A stretch of DNA of 64,000 bases from DATJFQ01 sp035495555 (GCA_035495555.1 DATJFQ010000042.1:124001-188000); one strand, 5' to 3'. Positions 8,366 through 17,478 are shown, counted from the stretch's first letter. A program made the numbers and translations. The notes: a model not told the origin generated them from the letters alone.

Positions 8366-9898
8366 ATGACCAAAGAGCCGTGCGTATTCATTGTCGGCGC
8401 GGGTCCGGGGGATCCGGGGCTCATCACCGTTCGCGGACAGCGCTGCCTCGAATCGGCTGATGTCGTGATCTACGACCATCAGGTGCATCATCGCCTGCTC
8501 AGGCTTGCGCCGCCCGAGGCCGAAAAGATCGACGTCGGTCCGGCTGCCCCGCGTCCGATGGATCAGGACGCCATCTCGCTCCTGATTGCCGAGAAAGCCC
8601 GCGAACGCCGGGTCGTCGTGCGCCTGAAATGGGGCGACCCGTTCGTGTTCGACAGCGGCGGAAAAGAAGCGCTCTTCCTGCACGAGCAACGGATCCCGTT
8701 CCAGGTGATCCCGGGCGTCCCCGCGGCTGTCGGTGTCCCGGCGTATGCCGGCATACCGGTGACGTATCCGGGCGCCGGCGACGTGGTGATGCTGGTGCGG
8801 GGCCACGAATCGCCTTCGGACGCTCCGCCGGCGCTCCACTGGAGCACGCTGGCCCGGGTCGAAGGCACACTCATGTGCTACGCCGGCCAGGCGCAGATCA
8901 GCGCGATTGTGGAGGCGCTGCTCGGCCATGGCCGGGCGGGAGATGACGCGGCGGCACTCATCTATCGCGGCACGAGCCCCGCACAGCAGACGATTACGGC
9001 GCCGCTGAGCGAGATCGCCTCACGCGCACGCGCGGGCGAGGCCGCCCTGTTCATGGTGGGCGCGGTGGTCGGCTTGCGCGAACACCTCCGGTGGTTCGAC
9101 GATCGGCCGCTGTTCGGCCGGCGCATCGTCGTGACCCGGGCGCGCGAGCAGGCGTCTGAATTCGTGGACATGCTCGAAGAGCGCGGCGCGGAGGCGATTC
9201 ACGCGCCTGCCCTTCGCATCGTTTCGCCCGAAGACGTCGAGCCTCTCGATGCCGCGTGCCGCACGATCGCTGATTTCGACTGGCTCGTGCTGACGAGCGT
9301 GAATGCCGCGGACTATTTCATGCGGCGCTTGCTCGCGGTATCGGACATCCGCGAGCTGAAGGGCGTTCGTATCTGCGCGATCGGATCGTCGACCGCGGAG
9401 CGCGTCCAACGCTATGGCATCCGGGTGGATCTCGTTCCGGAGGAATATCACGCCGACGCGTTGATGGACGCGCTGCGCGCGAAGGGGGATCTCGCGGGAC
9501 GCCGATTCCTGATGCCGAAGGCGGACATCGCGCGTGAAGTCCTCCCGGACGAATTGCGGGCGAGCGGTGCCGAGGTGACGGAGGTGGTCGCATATCGCAC
9601 ATTGCTGGCGTCCGCGGAGCGTGACAGCGATCAGGACATCTATCGCATGCTGCTCGACCACCAGATCGACGCCGTGACCTTCACGAGTCCTTCGAGCGTT
9701 CGCAATTTCGTGAAGATGCTCGGCGAGGAACAGGCCGTCGATCTGCTCCGCGCGACCGTTGTTGCCTGCATCGGCCCCGTCACGGCCGAAGCCGCGCAGC
9801 AGCTTGGCATTGCGACCGACGTGATGCCGGAGCGGTTCACGATCGCGGACCTCGTCGACGCGCTCGTCGACCGTTTCACGTCGCAGGTGCCGGCCTAG
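8366..9898 (+). CDS. cobA-hemD: Uroporphyrinogen-III C-methyltransferase / uroporphyrinogen-III synthase fusion
   Basis: 510 residues. The first half (about 1-245) is a SUMT (CobA/CysG-A) domain: FIVGAGPGDPGLITVRG at the N-terminus, then GVPAAVGVPAYAGIPVT and a tetrapyrrole methylase core. The second half (about 251-510) is HemD, with FGRRIVVTRAR, LVLTSVNAA and TFTSPSSVRNF. One polypeptide therefore closes uroporphyrinogen III and starts the siroheme/cobalamin branch by methylating it. Such fusions are known in Firmicutes and Acidobacteria. ATG 8366 is chosen at the SUMT N-terminus. A six-codon frame at 8352-8369 overlaps the start and may couple translation to hemC. Confidence 0.93.
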   Translation: MTKEPCVFIVGAGPGDPGLITVRGQRCLESADVVIYDHQVHHRLLRLAPPEAEKIDVGPAAPRPMDQDAISLLIAEKARERRVVVRLKWGDPFVFDSGGKEALFLHEQRIPFQVIPGVPAAVGVPAYAGIPVTYPGAGDVVMLVRGHESPSDAPPALHWSTLARVEGTLMCYAGQAQISAIVEALLGHGRAGDDAAALIYRGTSPAQQTITAPLSEIASRARAGEAALFMVGAVVGLREHLRWFDDRPLFGRRIVVTRAREQASEFVDMLEERGAEAIHAPALRIVSPEDVEPLDAACRTIADFDWLVLTSVNAADYFMRRLLAVSDIRELKGVRICAIGSSTAERVQRYGIRVDLVPEEYHADALMDALRAKGDLAGRRFLMPKADIAREVLPDELRASGAEVTEVVAYRTLLASAERDSDQDIYRMLLDHQIDAVTFTSPSSVRNFVKMLGEEQAVDLLRATVVACIGPVTAEAAQQLGIATDVMPERFTIADLVDALVDRFTSQVPA

Positions 9899-9952
9899 CG
9901 CCGCCGGACGGCCTGCGGCTGGGCGGCCGTTGCAGGGGACCGGTGTTTGACC

Positions 9953-10951
9953 ATGACTTCTACACACACGACGCAGTTTCGACTCGACCTTCGCCATCGC
10001 CCGAGGCGCCTTCGCCGTTCTGCGGCGATGCGGGCGCTCGTGCGCGAGACGCGGCTGTCACCCGAGAACTTCATCTACCCCTTGTTCGTCGTTCCCGGCG
10101 AGGGGCGGCGGCGCGAAGTGCCTTCGATGCCGGGCGTGTATCAGCTCTCGGTCGACGAAGCCGTACAGGAAGCGAGACTGGCGAACGCTGAGGGTATCTC
10201 GGGCGTGCTGCTGTTCGGGCTGCCCGACAACAAGGACGACGTCGGCAGTGCGGCGTTCGATCCCGAAGCGCCGGTGCAGAGCGCCGTGCGCGCGCTGAAG
10301 CTGGAAGTGCCGGACCTGCTCGTTGTCACCGACGTCTGCCTCTGCGAATACACCTCGCACGGGCACTGCGGGATCCTCATCGACGACGAGATCGAGAATG
10401 ATGGGACCGTCGAGCAGCTCACGCGCGCGGCGCTTTCGCATGCGTCGGCCGGCGCCGACATCGTCGCGCCTTCCGACATGATGGACGGCCGCGTCGGCCG
10501 CATCCGTGAGGCGCTCGACGCCGGCGGCTTCGTGAACACCGCGATCATGTCGTACGCGGCGAAGTACTGCTCCGCCTTTTACGGGCCGTTTCGCGATGCC
10601 GCCGACAGCGCTCCGGCGTTCGGCGATCGGCGCTCGCACCAGATGGATCCGGCAAATGCCGCCGAAGCCTTGCGCGAGGTCGCGCTCGATCTGGACGAAG
10701 GGGCGGACATCGTCATGGTGAAGCCGGCGGTGACGTATCTCGACGTCATCGCGCGGGTGAAGGAGGAGTTCGGCGTCCCCACCGCCGCGTATCACGTCAG
10801 CGGCGAATACGCGATGCTGAAGGCGGCGGCGGCACGCGGCTGGATCGATGAACGCCGGGCAATGCTCGAGACGCTGACGGCCATCCGGCGCGCCGGCGCG
10901 GACATCATCATCACCTACTACGCTCGCGAGGCGGCGCGCGCGCTCGCGTAA
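9953..10951 (+). CDS. hemB: Delta-aminolevulinic acid dehydratase (porphobilinogen synthase)
   Basis: 332 residues; condenses two 5-aminolevulinates to porphobilinogen. The two active-site lysines are in YAAKYCSAFYG (about residue 204) and MVKPA (about 257, the Schiff-base Lys). The segment DVCLCEYTSHGHCG holds three cysteines in the arrangement of zinc-dependent enzymes rather than the Asp-rich magnesium type. ATG 9953 is used; TTG 9947 in the same frame is possible because AGGGGAC lies 6 bases before it. It is the last gene of the heme cluster and nearly touches the convergent ADOP gene. Confidence 0.96.
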   Translation: MTSTHTTQFRLDLRHRPRRLRRSAAMRALVRETRLSPENFIYPLFVVPGEGRRREVPSMPGVYQLSVDEAVQEARLANAEGISGVLLFGLPDNKDDVGSAAFDPEAPVQSAVRALKLEVPDLLVVTDVCLCEYTSHGHCGILIDDEIENDGTVEQLTRAALSHASAGADIVAPSDMMDGRVGRIREALDAGGFVNTAIMSYAAKYCSAFYGPFRDAADSAPAFGDRRSHQMDPANAAEALREVALDLDEGADIVMVKPAVTYLDVIARVKEEFGVPTAAYHVSGEYAMLKAAAARGWIDERRAMLETLTAIRRAGADIIITYYAREAARALA

Positions 10952-10961
10952 CGCAGGTAGT

Positions 10962-13364
10962 TCATTCCGTGCGAATCGCGACGAGCGGATCGATGGCCGC
11001 CGCACGCCGCGCTGGCACGTAGGCCGCGGCGAGCGCCGAAAGGGCGATCAGGCCGACCGCGACGCCGAGCGCACCCGGATCGGCCGGCGATACGCCGTAG
11101 AGTGATGCGCGCAGCGCTCGCGTTGCCGGCATCAGCGCCAGCGCGCCCGCGGCGAGTCCCGCCACGACCGGTGTCATCGCATCACGCAGGATCATCCGGA
11201 TGATGTCACCCGTGCTCGCGCCCAGGGCGACACGCACGCCGATTTCCGACCTGCGCTGTGCGACTGTGAACGAGACCACGCTTGCGATGCTGATGATCGT
11301 CAGGCCGAGCGCAACCGACGCAAACGTGGACAACAGCCACGAGAGCGCGCGGCGATCGCCATATGTGCGCGCGAGCGCGTTGTCCAGCCGCTGAAGCGCC
11401 CCTGAAGCAACCGCCGGGTCTGTGGCGGCAACCGCCGCGCGAACTTCGGCGCCAAGGGCCAGCGGATTGGTCCCCGAGGTACGGACGATCAGGGTTGGCG
11501 CGTCGACGGCGAACTGCTTGTAGGAGACGTACATCTCCGGCACGGGCTCCTTCAGAGCGCCGCCGCGGCGTGTGTCGCCCACGATCCCGACGATCGTGAT
11601 GTGCTGCATCGGCGCGTCATATCCCACCGGGCTGACGTGCTTTCCGAGCGCACCCTCGCCGGCGAAAAACCGTTTCGCGAACGTCTGGTTGACGACGAGG
11701 GTCATGCGCCCGCCGGGACGCTCGTCGGCGTCGAAGCCGCGCCCGCGCACGATCGGAATGCCCATGGTCCTGAAATAGCCGTCGCTCACCGCGGCAGTCG
11801 CGACCGGCGGCCGGTGGCCGGGTTCGAAGGGGTGCTCGTCGATGTCGATGTTCGGCGCCCAGCTGCCGCCCGTGTAATCGAACGGCCACGACACCGCCGC
11901 CGCCTCGACTCCACCGCGTGCGGTGACGGCTGCAAGCAGGCGGTCGGCAAACACGAGCGACGTCTCGCCAGACCGGCGGTGCGGTGACTGCATCGGGACA
12001 ACGAGAAGACGATTGGCGTCGATGCCAAGGTCCACCGACGCCAACTGCTGCAGCGTGCGCTGCATCAGCGACGCGCCGGCGAGCAGCACCGCAAGCAGTG
12101 CGACCTCGGCGGCGAGAATCGCGCCTCTCAACCGTCTGCCGCGCGGAGACGCTGGCTCACCGCCGCCGGCTGGACGAAGAACACGCATCACGTCGACGCG
12201 AGACAATTGCAGCGCCGGCGCCAGCGCGAACAGCGCGGCCGTGCCGATCGCGAGCGCGGCCGCAAACCCGAGGACGTGGGGATCAATGGTCACGTCCGCG
12301 CTGCGCGGGAGATTGAGACCGGGTACGTTCCGCAACAGACGGACACACCACCCCGCCAGGAGCACGCCGCCGGCAGCGCCCGCCACGCCGAGCGTCACGC
12401 CTTCCGCGACGAACAGGCGAATCAGCCGCCCTCGATCTGCACCGAGCGCGGAGCGGATCGAGGTCTCGCGCTCGCGTCGAAGTCCCTTCGCCAGCAGCAG
12501 GTTCGCGACGTTCGCGCACGCGATCAACAGCAGCACGCACACGCCGCCACCGAGCATCCGGAGCGTGGGACGAATGCCGCCCGCGACGGTCTCGAGCATC
12601 GGTCGCACCAAGACCCCCATCTCGCGGTTGGACGCCGGATACTCAATCGCCAGCGACGCCGCAATCGCGCTCATCTCGCGCTGAGCCTGCTCGACGTCAA
12701 CGCCGTCCTTCAGCCGTCCGACGACGCGGAAGCCGGGATGGTTGTCGCGATCCAGCTGGCTCGGCGAGAGCAGGGCGGGACGGAACGGGAACCAGACGTC
12801 GACGTTGAACGGCCGCACGCCCGGCGGCAGGACGCCAATCACCGTCACGTCGTCATCATTCATCCGGGTCGTCTTGCCCGTGACTCCGGGGTCCCCGCCG
12901 AACTGGCTGCGCCACATCGCGTCGCTGATCACCGCGACGGACGCTGCGTGCGGGTCCCGCTCGTCCGGCGCGAACAGGCGTCCGAACTGCGGGGCGATGC
13001 CCATCAGCGGCAGCAGCGTGACCTCGCCGGTCGCCATCGGGTAGATTTCCCCCGCGCCGTGCCCGCCGACGACGACAGAGCCGATTGCATTGAAAATCGC
13101 GAGCTGGCTGAAGACGTGATTCCGCGTCTGCCAGTCGAGATAGTTGGGATAGGCCACGTTCCATGGCAGCCCGCGGCGTGTTTCGCCCACAACCATCAGG
13201 CGATCGGGACTGGCGTACGGCAGCGGCTTGAGCAGCACGCCATAGAGCACGGCGAAGATCGCGGTGTTCGCTCCAATGCCCAACGCAAGCGTCAGCGTCG
13301 CCGCGAGGGCGAACGCCGGGTGAATCAGGAGGGCACGGACCGCGTACCGAACATCTGAAATCAT
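10962..13364 (-). CDS. ADOP-type ABC transporter permease (MacB/FtsX duplication, no ATPase)
   Basis: 800 residues. Two copies of a MacB periplasmic domain plus FtsX-like permease unit: one N-terminal helix (about 13-37, TLTLALGIGANTAIFAVLYG), a large periplasmic domain, three helices, then a second periplasmic domain and three C-terminal helices ending in PARRAAAIDPLVAIRTE. This is the acidobacterial duplicated orphan permease family, so called because no ATP-binding gene accompanies it. Related MacB systems export peptides or sense the envelope; the substrate here is unknown. It starts 22 bases after the receiver-phosphatase gene with GAGAGG upstream of ATG 13364, so the two form an operon. 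Confidence 0.9.
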   Translation of the reverse strand: MISDVRYAVRALLIHPAFALAATLTLALGIGANTAIFAVLYGVLLKPLPYASPDRLMVVGETRRGLPWNVAYPNYLDWQTRNHVFSQLAIFNAIGSVVVGGHGAGEIYPMATGEVTLLPLMGIAPQFGRLFAPDERDPHAASVAVISDAMWRSQFGGDPGVTGKTTRMNDDDVTVIGVLPPGVRPFNVDVWFPFRPALLSPSQLDRDNHPGFRVVGRLKDGVDVEQAQREMSAIAASLAIEYPASNREMGVLVRPMLETVAGGIRPTLRMLGGGVCVLLLIACANVANLLLAKGLRRERETSIRSALGADRGRLIRLFVAEGVTLGVAGAAGGVLLAGWCVRLLRNVPGLNLPRSADVTIDPHVLGFAAALAIGTAALFALAPALQLSRVDVMRVLRPAGGGEPASPRGRRLRGAILAAEVALLAVLLAGASLMQRTLQQLASVDLGIDANRLLVVPMQSPHRRSGETSLVFADRLLAAVTARGGVEAAAVSWPFDYTGGSWAPNIDIDEHPFEPGHRPPVATAAVSDGYFRTMGIPIVRGRGFDADERPGGRMTLVVNQTFAKRFFAGEGALGKHVSPVGYDAPMQHITIVGIVGDTRRGGALKEPVPEMYVSYKQFAVDAPTLIVRTSGTNPLALGAEVRAAVAATDPAVASGALQRLDNALARTYGDRRALSWLLSTFASVALGLTIISIASVVSFTVAQRRSEIGVRVALGASTGDIIRMILRDAMTPVVAGLAAGALALMPATRALRASLYGVSPADPGALGVAVGLIALSALAAAYVPARRAAAIDPLVAIRTE

Positions 13365-13386
13365 CTGACGTCCTCTCGCCCCGCCG

Positions 13387-14529
13387 TCAGAGCGCAGCGA
13401 CGATCAACGTGGCATCGTCCTCGTATTTGCCGGCGTTGAACCGCTCGATGTCCGCCAGCATGGCTGCGAGCATCGCGTCGGCGTCGAGAGCCCGGTGACG
13501 CCCGGCGAGCTCGGCGACGCCGTCGTCGGTGAACTCCTCCCCGGCGGCGTTTCGGGATTCGCTGATGCCGTCGGTGTAGAACACGAGGCGATCGTGCGGG
13601 GCCAGCACCAGCTCTCCCTGCTCATACGCGTTCTCGGGGAAGACGCCGAGAACGGTGCCGCCCGGCGACAAACGGTCCATCGAGCCGTCGGCCCGAATGA
13701 GCAGCGGCGGGTTGTGCCCGGCATTGGAGTAGGTCAGGCGCCGCGCCGCGACGTCGATGCGCGAGTAGCAGAAGGTCACGAACCGGCCGCTCGCCATGTT
13801 GCGGCACAGCAGCCGGTTCACGCTCGCGCACACCGAGGCCGGCGGGGTGCCATCCTGCGCGAAGGCGCGGACCGCCGCCTGCAGGTTCGACATCAGCAGC
13901 GCCGCCGGCACGCCTTTGCCCGCCACGTCGGCAATCGACAGCCCGACGGCATGCTCGCCGAACGTGAGCACGTCGAAGCAGTCGCCGCCGACGCCATTTG
14001 CCGGACGCCACGACGATGACAGCGTCAGGCCCGCGATGTGCGGCATTGCCGTCGGAAGGAGCCCGCGCTGAATCAGGCGAGCTTCTTCGAGCTCGCGCTG
14101 CTGTTTGGCGTCCCGGCGTTTCGACGCGCGCGCGTCTTCGATCTCGCGCTGAAGAATCTCCAGCAGCGCCTCGTCCTCCCACGGCTTCTGGACGAAGCTC
14201 TTCGCGCCCCGGCGCATGGCTTCCACCGCCGTGTCGACACTGCCCCACCCGGTCATCACGACGATCGGCATGGCCGCGTCACACGCGCGAACCTGCGGGA
14301 TGAGTTCGAGGCCCTCACGTCCCGAGGTCGTGTCCCGGCTGTAGTTCAAGTCCATCAGCAGGAGATCGAAGCGTCCGGCGCGCAGACGTTCGAGGACGCC
14401 ATCCGTCGAGTTGACGAACTCCGGCTCGTACCCTTCGCCCGTGAGGAGCCAGCGCAACGCCTCGAGGACGTCGGCCTGATCGTCTGCGACGAGGACGCGG
14501 GCTGAGGATTCCGGGCGGATAACGGGCAT
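13387..14529 (-). CDS. Response regulator with C-terminal PP2C (SpoIIE/RsbU-type) phosphatase
   Basis: About 380 residues. The receiver domain (10-130) has the phosphoacceptor Asp60 in LLMDLNYSRD and Lys in VQKPW. A coiled linker (145-175) follows, then a PP2C-like Ser phosphatase domain with GGDCFD, SIADVAGKGVPAALLMS, FYTDGISE and EDDATLIV, the metal-site aspartates of the family. Such proteins usually dephosphorylate an anti-anti-sigma factor; no such partner is in the window. The receiver shares the rare phrase LNYxRDTTSGxEG with the NtrC-type gene across the spacer. ATG 14529 is preferred over GTG 14547 because the sigma-54-like promoter would start transcription near 14541. Confidence 0.9.
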   Translation of the reverse strand: MPVIRPESSARVLVADDQADVLEALRWLLTGEGYEPEFVNSTDGVLERLRAGRFDLLLMDLNYSRDTTSGREGLELIPQVRACDAAMPIVVMTGWGSVDTAVEAMRRGAKSFVQKPWEDEALLEILQREIEDARASKRRDAKQQRELEEARLIQRGLLPTAMPHIAGLTLSSSWRPANGVGGDCFDVLTFGEHAVGLSIADVAGKGVPAALLMSNLQAAVRAFAQDGTPPASVCASVNRLLCRNMASGRFVTFCYSRIDVAARRLTYSNAGHNPPLLIRADGSMDRLSPGGTVLGVFPENAYEQGELVLAPHDRLVFYTDGISESRNAAGEEFTDDGVAELAGRHRALDADAMLAAMLADIERFNAGKYEDDATLIVAAL

Positions 14530-14552
14530 GCTGTACATGCGCAGCACTGGGC

Positions 14553-14568
14553 AACAAAGCCTGTGCCA
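14553..14568 (-). promoter_or_regulatory. Putative sigma-54 promoter of the receiver-phosphatase/ADOP unit
   Basis: The minus strand reads TGGCACAGGCTTTGTT. This matches the -24 half of the sigma-54 consensus fully (TGGCACR) and the -12 half except for T in place of C (TTGTT against TTGCW), with the required four-base spacing. Transcription would begin near 14541, just ahead of the ATG at 14529. The adjacent divergent gene encodes a sigma-54 activator, which supports the call. The -12 mismatch keeps the confidence moderate. Confidence 0.5.
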
Positions 14569-14614
14569 CGCCGCTCCTGAAAATCACCGCGGGTTTGGGC
14601 CTCACGCCCCTGTG

Positions 14615-14655
14615 GCGTCCCGCCAGCGGGACGCGGCGGTCGCACCAGCGCGACC
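14615..14655. promoter_or_regulatory. Two tandem palindromes, candidate activator binding sites
   Basis: GCGTCCCGCCAGCGGGACGC (14615-14634, perfect arms of 9) is followed three bases later by GGTCGCACCAGCGCGACC (14638-14655, perfect arms of 6). Both share the centre CCAGCG. They lie about 75-115 bases upstream of the predicted sigma-54 start, the usual distance for enhancer sites bound by NtrC-type dimers. The remaining ~100 bases up to the divergent NtrC-type gene hold no other feature I can name. Confidence 0.45.
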
Positions 14656-14753
14656 GGGACAGCCGCGGTTTCGGCTCATGATTGAAAATACGCAAACTTT
14701 GGCGATCTTCATCCCGTCAAACAATGGCACGCAAGTGAATACCATCACCGGTC

Positions 14754-16136
14754 ATGGCCCATACGACGCCTGACGCCCGCATCCTGATCGCCGACGATCA
14801 ACAGGACATCATCGACGCGCTCAAGCTGTTGCTCGTCGACGAGGGATATGAGGTCACCCCGGCACGCTCGCCGGCCGAAGCGCTCGAGCGCCTCGAGGCG
14901 TCCGACTGCGACCTCGCCGTCCTCGACCTCAATTACACCCGGGACACGACGTCCGGCCAGGAAGGCTATGACCTGATCGAGCGGCTCCGCGCGCTCGATC
15001 CGACACTCCCGATTCTCGTCATGACCGCCTGGAGCAGTATCGCGGGCGCCGTCGAAGCGATGCGCCGCGGCGCACGCGATTACATCGAGAAACCCTGGGA
15101 CGACGAGAAACTCCTCGCGACCGTCCGGACGCAGATCGAGCTTCGCCGTGCGGTCCGTCGCAACCATCGGCTGCAGGAAGCAAACACGCGCCTCCAGCGC
15201 GGCGTGACGCCGCCCTTTATTGGCGAAACGGCCGCCATCCGTGAGGTGCGGCAGACCATCGAGCGGATCGCACCGTCCGATGCAAGCGTCCTGATCACCG
15301 GCGAGCACGGAACGGGCAAAGAGGTCGTCGCGGCCTGGGTGCACGGGCTGAGCGATCGGAGAAACAAGCCGCTCGTCACGATGAATGCGGGCGGGCTCGC
15401 CGAAGGGATCGCGGAGAGCGAGCTGTTCGGGCACGTGAAGGGGGCGTTCACCGACGCCCGGGTCGACCGCATCGGCTGCTTCGAGATGGCGGACGAGGGC
15501 ACGCTGTTCCTCGATGAAATCGCGAACATGCCGGTGCGGCTGCAGGCCAAGCTGCTGCGCGTCCTGCAGACGGGCGAGGTGCAGCGTGTCGGCTCGTCGC
15601 GGCTGCGCTACGTCAACGTGCGCATGCTCTCGGCCACCAACGCCGACCTCCAGGCGGAGATTGCCGCGGGACGGTTTCGCGAGGACCTGCTGTATCGCCT
15701 GAATACCGTCGTGATTCACCTGCCGCCTCTCCGGGAGCGGAAGGACGACATCGAGCCGCTCGCGCGGCACTTCCTCGCGCATTATGCCGCTCGGTACCGG
15801 AAGCCGTTGACGGGATTCGCTGGAGACGCGATCTCCGCCCTTCGCGAACACCCGTGGCCAGGAAATGTCCGGGAGCTGGCGCACGCGGTCGAGCGAGCGG
15901 TGCTGATGGCTGATTCCGCGCCGCCGCTGCTGACGGCGCGCACGCTCGGGCTGCAGCGCGTCCGCACGGGAACCGATCACGCGCCGGACGATCTCTCGCT
16001 CGAGGATGCCGAACGCGTGTTCATCGAGAAGGTCCTGGCGCGCCACCATGGCGACGTGCGCCAGGCGGCGCAGCAGCTCGGCATGAGCCGCAGCGCGCTC
16101 TATCGTCGTCTGCAACAGTATGGCGTCCGCGACTAA
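14754..16136 (+). CDS. NtrC-family sigma-54-dependent response regulator
   Basis: 460 residues. Receiver domain (8-125) with phosphoacceptor Asp58 in AVLDLNY. AAA+ domain (about 155-385) with Walker A GEHGTGKE, the sigma-54 contact loop ELFGHVKGAFTDA (canonical GAFTGA with T and D), Walker B GTLFLDEI, and RFREDLLYRLN. A Fis-type HTH closes it (GDVRQAAQQLGMSRSALYRRL, near 430-452). It activates sigma-54 polymerase from upstream sites when phosphorylated, presumably by the histidine kinase encoded next, whose start overlaps its end by 17 bases. The palindromes in the upstream spacer are plausible binding sites. Confidence 0.94.
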   Translation: MAHTTPDARILIADDQQDIIDALKLLLVDEGYEVTPARSPAEALERLEASDCDLAVLDLNYTRDTTSGQEGYDLIERLRALDPTLPILVMTAWSSIAGAVEAMRRGARDYIEKPWDDEKLLATVRTQIELRRAVRRNHRLQEANTRLQRGVTPPFIGETAAIREVRQTIERIAPSDASVLITGEHGTGKEVVAAWVHGLSDRRNKPLVTMNAGGLAEGIAESELFGHVKGAFTDARVDRIGCFEMADEGTLFLDEIANMPVRLQAKLLRVLQTGEVQRVGSSRLRYVNVRMLSATNADLQAEIAAGRFREDLLYRLNTVVIHLPPLRERKDDIEPLARHFLAHYAARYRKPLTGFAGDAISALREHPWPGNVRELAHAVERAVLMADSAPPLLTARTLGLQRVRTGTDHAPDDLSLEDAERVFIEKVLARHHGDVRQAAQQLGMSRSALYRRLQQYGVRD

Positions 16137-17466
16137 CCGGCCGGCGCGCGTGACCCGCGTCCACTGGAGCCTCGAGCAGGCGCTCGTGGGCCTGACGTTG
16201 CTGGGCGGCCTGCCGGCCGCCGTCGCGCTCGCATGGATCGTCTGGGGCGAGAGCTACAGCTTCGAGGTCCGCTGGACGCTTGCTGCCGTCGTCCTCGTGG
16301 TGTGGGTGGGCTGTGCGATGGCGGCGTATCGAATGGTCACCCGTGTGCTGTATCTCGCCGCGAACCTCCTCGGCGCGCTGCACGAGGGGGACTACTCCAT
16401 CAGAGCAACGGGCGCGCGTCCCGGAAGCGCCGTCGACCTGGTGATGAAGGAAATCAACTCGCTCGGCGACACGCTGCAGCGGCAGCGATCCGAGGCGGTT
16501 GAATCCACGGCGCTGCTCACGAGCGTGATGGCGGCCATCGACGTCGCTGTTTTCGCCATCGACATGGACGACTGCCTCGTACTGGTCAACCCCGCTGGCG
16601 AGCGACTGCTCGGAAAACCGGCAGCGGAGCTGGTTGGCAGGCACGCCCGCGACTTGCGTCTCGACCGGTATCTGACCGGCGACTCGCCGCGACTGATCGA
16701 GCGCCCGTTCGGTCCGGGCAGCGGCCGTCTCGAACTGCGGAGATCCGGCTTCCGGCGCGACGGGAAGCCGCACAAACTGCTCGTCTTCGCCGACCTCAGC
16801 CGCGCACTCCGCGAGGAAGAGCAGCAGGCGTGGCAGCGCATCGTCCGCGTCCTGTCGCACGAAATCAACAACTCGCTGACCCCCATCAAATCCATCGCGC
16901 ACAGCATCAAGCGGATGATCTCGCGCGCACCGGACATCCCGCGCGCGGCGGAGATCCAGGACGGCCTGAACCTGATCGAAACGCGTTCGGGCTCGCTCGG
17001 CCGCTTTCTACGCGCGTACGCGCAGCTCGCGAAGCTGCCGAAGCCGAACCAGCGGCCCATCACGATCATGCCGCTCGCGAAGCGGATCACCGAACTGGAG
17101 AACCGGCTGCCGGTGGAGGTGCGCGCGACCGCGGACGCGGCAATCGAAGCGGACCCGGATCAGCTCGAGCAGTTGCTCATCAACATCGTCCGGAACGCCG
17201 TCGACGCCACGCTCGAAACGAGCGGGCGGGTGTGGATCGATTGGCAGCCCATCGACGGCTATCTGCAGCTCACGGTGGACGATGAGGGACCCGGCCTGCC
17301 GGATACGTCGAACCTCTTCGTCCCGTTCTTCACCACGAAGCCGACGGGCAGCGGCATCGGACTCGCGCTGAGCCGTCAGATTGCGGAAGCGCACGGGGGC
17401 ACGCTCGTGCTCGAGAACCGCGGCGATTCTCGCGGTTGCAGGGCCGTCCTGCGCCTGCCCGCGTAG
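16120..17466 (+). CDS. Membrane sensor histidine kinase (NtrY-like)
   Basis: 448 residues. Two membrane helices (about 17-38 and 45-68) enclose a very short outer loop, so sensing is probably in the membrane or cytoplasm. A HAMP-like segment, a PAS domain (about 130-225) and a HisKA region follow, with the phosphorylated His at about 247 in LSHEINNSLTPI, then HATPase_c with NIVRNAVDATLE, DEGPGLPD and GSGIGLALSRQIAEAHGG. It overlaps the NtrC-type gene by 17 bases and is its obvious partner. ATG 16120 gives a natural charged N-terminus. Confidence 0.93.
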   Translation: MASATNRPARVTRVHWSLEQALVGLTLLGGLPAAVALAWIVWGESYSFEVRWTLAAVVLVVWVGCAMAAYRMVTRVLYLAANLLGALHEGDYSIRATGARPGSAVDLVMKEINSLGDTLQRQRSEAVESTALLTSVMAAIDVAVFAIDMDDCLVLVNPAGERLLGKPAAELVGRHARDLRLDRYLTGDSPRLIERPFGPGSGRLELRRSGFRRDGKPHKLLVFADLSRALREEEQQAWQRIVRVLSHEINNSLTPIKSIAHSIKRMISRAPDIPRAAEIQDGLNLIETRSGSLGRFLRAYAQLAKLPKPNQRPITIMPLAKRITELENRLPVEVRATADAAIEADPDQLEQLLINIVRNAVDATLETSGRVWIDWQPIDGYLQLTVDDEGPGLPDTSNLFVPFFTTKPTGSGIGLALSRQIAEAHGGTLVLENRGDSRGCRAVLRLPA

Positions 17467-17478
17467 CGGTGGTTTTCA

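Noticed and set aside
8352..8369. Six-codon open frame before cobA-hemD
   Set aside because: It overlaps the start codon and may assist coupling, but it is too short and lacks a ribosome binding site, so it is not listed as a gene.
14724..14739. TGGCACG-like sequence upstream of the NtrC-type gene as a sigma-54 promoter
   Set aside because: The -24 half matches, but the -12 half reads TGAAT in place of TTGCW, with the essential GC missing.
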